Of a DNA stretch of 39,434 nt, positions 32,825-39,434 are shown piece after piece; the first letter of the stretch is position 1; each line of letters opens with the position of its first letter. Origin of the DNA: Clostridiales bacterium (GTDB lineage Bacteria; Bacillota; Clostridia; Lachnospirales; CAG-274); contig JAJQFU010000044.1 of the NCBI GenBank assembly GCA_021200955.1, forward strand, positions 1 to 39,434, read 5' to 3'. The translations under genes and the position numbers were made by a program. The notes under the pieces were generated by a model. The model worked only from the letters and a program-made list of their open reading frames with translations, ran no database searches and was not told the DNA's origin.

Positions 32825-33508
32825 ATGGATTTTGGCAGTAATTATATTGAACTGCAGCTTGGCTCATTTACTTTTAGGCTTAGTGAAACAATTATAACTA
32901 CCTGGATAATTATGGCAGGGCTTATAATTTTCGCTCTTATTGTGAGACACAAGCTTAACAAGTTTGAAGACGTGCCTAAGACAGGCTTTCAAAACTTTAT
33001 TGAAATGATTGTGGAAAGCATGGATAACTTTGTTGCAGGCAATATGGGAGAAAAATACAGATATTTCGGAAACTGGTTTTTCGGCGTGTTTGCCTTTATT
33101 CTCATTTCAAACTTAAGCGGACTTTTAGGCTTCCGTGCGCCTACTGCCGATTTGGGAACAACTGCCGCTTTGGCACTGACTACCTTTGTTCTTATCCACT
33201 TTATGGGTATTATCACAGGTAAGCTCGGATACTTTAAGGGCTATTTTGAACCCGTTCCGTTTTTGGTACCCCTTAACATTATAAGCGAAATCGCTACGCC
33301 CGTTTCGCTTTCCTTCCGTCTATTCGGTAATCTTTTAGGCGGAACGATTATTATGGGTCTTGTTTATTCAATTCCTATGGTTATCAGGGTTTGGGTTCCT
33401 GCATTTCTTCACATCTATTTCGATGTGTTTTCGGGCTGTCTTCAAACCTTCATTTTTGTAATGCTTTCTATGGCATTTATAGGTGACAAAATCGCCGATA
33501 ACGACTAA
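32825..33508 (+). CDS. atpB: F-type ATP synthase subunit a
   Basis: A 227-residue membrane subunit that forms the ion half-channels of the Fo motor beside the c ring. The hallmark TPVSLSFRLFGNLLGGTI contains the essential Arg that faces the c ring carboxylate. Five or six hydrophobic helices are visible. It starts after GAAGGGAGGG. The gene order a, c, b, delta, alpha, gamma, beta, epsilon follows as in most bacteria. The sodium-type c subunit next door suggests that this channel carries sodium. Confidence 0.95.
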   Translation: MDFGSNYIELQLGSFTFRLSETIITTWIIMAGLIIFALIVRHKLNKFEDVPKTGFQNFIEMIVESMDNFVAGNMGEKYRYFGNWFFGVFAFILISNLSGLLGFRAPTADLGTTAALALTTFVLIHFMGIITGKLGYFKGYFEPVPFLVPLNIISEIATPVSLSFRLFGNLLGGTIIMGLVYSIPMVIRVWVPAFLHIYFDVFSGCLQTFIFVMLSMAFIGDKIADND

Positions 33509-33535
33509 CGTCGTGTCGAAAAAACGTTCCGTTTT

Positions 33536-33621
33536 AGCAAATTGTTTGCTTTTATGGTCAGTGAAACATTGTTGCTTAAATATGTCGATAGGTTTATTTG
33601 CAATCTGATTTTTACAATCAG
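33536..33621 (+). other. Two small stem-loops between atpB and atpE
   Basis: AGCAAA-TTG-TTTGCT (33536-33550, followed by TTTT) and CTGATT-TTTAC-AATCAG (33605-33621). The 160-base gap is the longest in the operon. The second hairpin precedes the strong AAGGAGG of atpE. In E. coli this leader raises atpE translation to suit the many c copies needed; a similar role is inferred. Confidence 0.45.
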
Positions 33622-33626
33622 GTTAA

Positions 33627-33989
<363 letters not shown>

Positions 33990-34039
33990 TAACCCCTTCG
34001 GACAGAAAATCAATTTAAACCGAAAGGAGGTTTTGAGCC

Positions 34040-34579
34040 TTGAACAGTGTTTTTTTATCGGTGGGAAGCTTTATTTTAACGCTTGATAAAAATTTGCTTG
34101 TTGATATAGGTATTCAGCTCATAAACACCTGTATTCTCTGTCTTGTTTTGAGTAAGCTTTTATATAAGCCTGTTCTTAACTTTATGAAGAAAAGACGTGA
34201 GAGAATAGCTTCTGAGATTTCAAATGCCGACAACAAGCTTAAAGACGCAGATGCGGCTCTTGCCGAATATAACAAAAAGCTTGCGGAAATTCACGCAGAG
34301 CGTGCCGCTCTTTTAGACGAAGCGAACAAGGAGGCAAACGCCAACAAACAGGCTATTTTGGACGCCGCTAAACAGGAGGCTGCCGAAATTAAGTCAAGAG
34401 CTATGCTTCAGATTGAAAGAGAACAGGAAAAGGCAAGAGATGAAATAAGACTTCAAATTATACAGGTAAGCTCCCTTATTGCAGGCAAGTTTGTTGCGGA
34501 AAGCCTGACAGAGGCAAAGCAGGAGCAGCTTGTAAACGATGTAATTAAGGATTTGGGTGATGTTAAATGGCAAAGTTAG
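34040..34579 (+). CDS. atpF: F-type ATP synthase subunit b, TTG start
   Basis: A 179-residue peripheral-stalk subunit: one N-terminal membrane helix (about 20-42) and a long, highly charged coiled coil (about 50-165), rich in Ala, Lys and Glu. The start is TTG at 34040, with AAAGGAGG nine bases upstream; no ATG with a ribosome binding site is near. It overlaps atpH by 13 bases. With a single membrane helix it should act as a homodimer, since no second b' gene is present. Confidence 0.93.
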   Translation: MNSVFLSVGSFILTLDKNLLVDIGIQLINTCILCLVLSKLLYKPVLNFMKKRRERIASEISNADNKLKDADAALAEYNKKLAEIHAERAALLDEANKEANANKQAILDAAKQEAAEIKSRAMLQIEREQEKARDEIRLQIIQVSSLIAGKFVAESLTEAKQEQLVNDVIKDLGDVKWQS

Positions 34580-35109
34580 CTTCACGTTATTCCGAGGCTC
34601 TTTTTTCATTAGCCAAAGAGAAAGACGCAGTTGATCTTTATTATGACCAAATTACGGTTGTAAACGACTGTCTCTGTAAGGACGGTGAGGTTAAAGAGTT
34701 TATCAGAAATCCAAAAATATCATCGGAAGATAAATTTAAGCTTTTTGAAAGAATTTTCGAGGGAAAGCTTGAGCCTGAACTTTTGGGCTTTCTTTCAGTA
34801 ATATTTAATAAAAACAGAGAAAAAGATTTAGGCTTGATTTGCGAAGCGTTTATTGAAAAGGTTCTTGAATATAAGGGCATTGTAAACGCCTATGTTGAGT
34901 CGGCTGTTGAGCTTAAGCCCAAACAGCTTGAAGAAATCAAGGCTAAGCTTTCCGCAAATTTGAATAAGCAAATTATTGTAAAGACAAAGGTAAATCCCGA
35001 GCTTATCGGCGGAGTTAAAATTACCGCAGACGGTCATATTATTGACGGAACAGTCAAAAAAGGTCTTGACGAGCTTAAGGAAATGCTTTTGGAACACAGA
35101 CTTGCATAA
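34567..35109 (+). CDS. atpH: F-type ATP synthase subunit delta
   Basis: A 180-residue protein that joins the b stalk to the top of the alpha-beta head. The N-terminal helical bundle begins MAKLASRYSEALFSLAKEKD, and the C-terminal part carries the conserved PELIGGVKITADGHIIDGTVKKGLDEL. Length is as expected. It overlaps atpF, so translation is coupled. Confidence 0.93.
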   Translation: MAKLASRYSEALFSLAKEKDAVDLYYDQITVVNDCLCKDGEVKEFIRNPKISSEDKFKLFERIFEGKLEPELLGFLSVIFNKNREKDLGLICEAFIEKVLEYKGIVNAYVESAVELKPKQLEEIKAKLSANLNKQIIVKTKVNPELIGGVKITADGHIIDGTVKKGLDELKEMLLEHRLA

Positions 35110-35120
35110 AAGGAGTGTAA

Positions 35121-36632
<1,512 letters not shown>

Positions 36633-36644
36633 GAGGGTGATTTT

Positions 36645-37502
36645 ATGGCTTCTATGCGTGATATAAAGCGCAGAATTAAAAGCGTCAACAGCACCCGACA
36701 GATAACAAAGGCAATGAATCTTGTGGCAAGCTCAAAGCTTGCAAAGGCTAAAAAGCGAATGGAAGGCACTAAGCCCTTTGCCGAAGAGACAAAAAAGGTT
36801 ATTGCTGAAATTGCGGAAGCGGCAGGGGGACTTAAACACCCTATGTTCAGCCACGAATGCAAGGGCAATAAGGCACTTGTCATTGTTATAACAGGCGACA
36901 AGGGTCTTTGCGGCGGCTATAACAGCGCTGTCTGCAAGGAGGCTTTGGAGCTTTGCGAAGGCAAGGAAGCCAAGCTTATAACCGTCGGCAGTAAGGGCAG
37001 AGACTTTTTTAAGCGCAGAGAATTTGAGTTCGATACCGTTTTAACGGGTATTTCGGAAAGATTTGAATATTCCGACGCTTCAAACATAGGTCAAAGAGCC
37101 CTTCACCTCTTTAAAGAAGGGGAGGTTGACGGAGTTTATTTGGTATATACAAGATTTATTTCCACATTAAGTTCACAGCCCAAGGCTATTAGGCTTTTGC
37201 CTGCCGACCCCAACGAATTTGAAGATTCAAAGGGCAGCGGCTCGGCTCTTACTCTCTATGAGCCGTCGGAAGAAGAGGTTTTGGACTATGTTGTTCCCCA
37301 TTATATAAATACGGTTATTTACGGCGCACTTGTTGAAAGCTCCGTTTGTGAGCTGGGCGCAAGAATGACGGCTATGGACGCAGCTACGGATAATGCCGAA
37401 GAAATGCTTGAAAGCCTGAGCCTTATGTATAACAGAGTTCGTCAGAGTGCTATTACAAACGAAATAACCGAAATTGTCAGCGGAAGCAACGCATTAAATT
37501 AA
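36645..37502 (+). CDS. atpG: F-type ATP synthase subunit gamma
   Basis: A 285-residue central stalk. The N-terminal coil begins MASMRDIKRRIKSVNSTRQITKAMNLVASSK-like (here split at residue 20) and the C-terminal coil ends LSLMYNRVRQSAITNEI with EIVSG. The middle Rossmann-like part has VIVITGDKGLCGGYN. It starts after AGGAGGG. Confidence 0.95.
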   Translation: MASMRDIKRRIKSVNSTRQITKAMNLVASSKLAKAKKRMEGTKPFAEETKKVIAEIAEAAGGLKHPMFSHECKGNKALVIVITGDKGLCGGYNSAVCKEALELCEGKEAKLITVGSKGRDFFKRREFEFDTVLTGISERFEYSDASNIGQRALHLFKEGEVDGVYLVYTRFISTLSSQPKAIRLLPADPNEFEDSKGSGSALTLYEPSEEEVLDYVVPHYINTVIYGALVESSVCELGARMTAMDAATDNAEEMLESLSLMYNRVRQSAITNEITEIVSGSNALN

Positions 37503-38915
<1,413 letters not shown>

Positions 38916-38929
38916 GCAGGTGATTGATT

Positions 38930-39358
38930 ATGGCAAATAAACTTCATTTGAAGGTTGTAACCCCGTCTCACGTTTTCTTTGACGGAGACTGCGATATGGT
39001 TATTATGAAAACCATTGACGGCGACACAGGCGTTTTATATGGGCATCAGCCCTTGACAACCGTCCTTGACCTGGGCTATTTACGCATTATAAATGACGGA
39101 GACGAAACGATGTCCACCCTTTTGGGGGGCTTTGCCAAGGTCAACGAGCAGGGGCTTACCATAATTTCAGACGCTGCCGAATGGGCTGATGAAATTGACG
39201 TTGAAAGGGCAGTTGAAAGTATGCACAGGGCTGAAGACAGAATTGAAACCCACGGCAAAAACATTGCTCATTATGATGAAGAGCGTGCAGAAGCCGCTCT
39301 GCACAGGGCTATGCTGCGTATCGACCTTTCAAAAATTAAAAAAAGAAAAAATAAATAA
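38930..39358 (+). CDS. atpC: F-type ATP synthase subunit epsilon
   Basis: A 142-residue subunit at the base of the central stalk that inhibits ATP hydrolysis. The N-terminal beta sandwich includes HLKVVTPSHVFF and GVLYGHQPLTTVLDLG; the C-terminal two-helix part is RAVESMHRAEDRIE with RAEAALHRAMLRID. The ATG at 38930 follows GCAGG; an in-frame TTG six bases before is less likely. It is the last gene of the operon. No terminator with a T-run is visible in the remaining 76 bases. Confidence 0.93.
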   Translation: MANKLHLKVVTPSHVFFDGDCDMVIMKTIDGDTGVLYGHQPLTTVLDLGYLRIINDGDETMSTLLGGFAKVNEQGLTIISDAAEWADEIDVERAVESMHRAEDRIETHGKNIAHYDEERAEAALHRAMLRIDLSKIKKRKNK

Positions 39359-39382
39359 TAAGAAAAGAACCTATGAAAATTT

Positions 39383-39430
39383 GATATAATCCCCTTAGAG
39401 TAGACACTTGAAATAACAAAAACATTTCAA
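39383..39430 (+). other. Promoter-like box and inverted repeat at the window end
   Basis: TATAAT occurs at 39385-39390. A seven-base inverted repeat TTGAAAT (39408-39414) and ATTTCAA (39424-39430) follows. It could be the leader of the next gene, a weak terminator, or the end of an insertion element; the window stops here. Confidence 0.35.
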
Positions 39431-39434
39431 AACT

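Overview
The window reads as a low-to-mid GC Gram-positive anaerobe of the class Clostridia, probably a gut-type plant-polysaccharide degrader. Reasons: Clostridia-type NfnAB, a heterodimeric ABC exporter under a MarR regulator, a Ktr-type potassium system, an S-layer-homology anchored protein, a secreted dockerin-bearing pectate lyase, strong AAAGGAGG ribosome binding sites and frequent TTG starts. A relative of pectin specialists such as Monoglobus is a guess, not something the sequence proves.

Layout. 1-1770: 3' end of a TRAP transporter operon (truncated DctM, then the lipoprotein DctP). 1778-6224, minus strand: a membrane-anchored CapA-family phosphatase and a 1056-residue secreted pectate lyase ending in a duplicated dockerin. 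6280-8552, minus: nfnB and nfnA (electron-bifurcating ferredoxin:NADP oxidoreductase). 8670-14111, minus: a tight ktrB-ktrA-dnaE operon whose leader carries a REP-like hairpin repeat. 14381-18479, minus: marR and two ABC half-exporters with a consensus promoter and a palindromic operator candidate. 18625-21292, plus: a secreted GLUG-repeat protein and a 46-residue peptide, then a bidirectional terminator and, opposite, a 75-residue winged-helix-like protein. 21650-23219, plus: a cohesin-like plus triple-SLH surface protein. 23329-26523: a SWIM/SNF2 helicase. 26623-31914: aroB, lspA, a membrane protein, rluD, and adjacent pyrB-like and pyrC-like genes. 31945-39358: a complete F-type ATP synthase operon (atpZ-I-B-E-F-H-A-G-D-C). 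The last 75 bases hold a promoter-like sequence and an inverted repeat.

Two points stand out. First, a dockerin-tailed pectate lyase and a cohesin-like SLH anchor lie in the same window, which suggests a minimal surface-bound pectinase complex. Second, the pyrB and pyrC homologues, although translationally coupled in one operon, both lack several textbook active-site residues; they may be a non-catalytic or re-purposed pair. The ATP synthase c subunit carries the sodium-binding signature, which fits a sodium-based energy economy together with the TRAP and Ktr transporters.

No rRNA, tRNA, CRISPR array or intact transposase was seen. No gene-free stretch exceeds about 270 bases.
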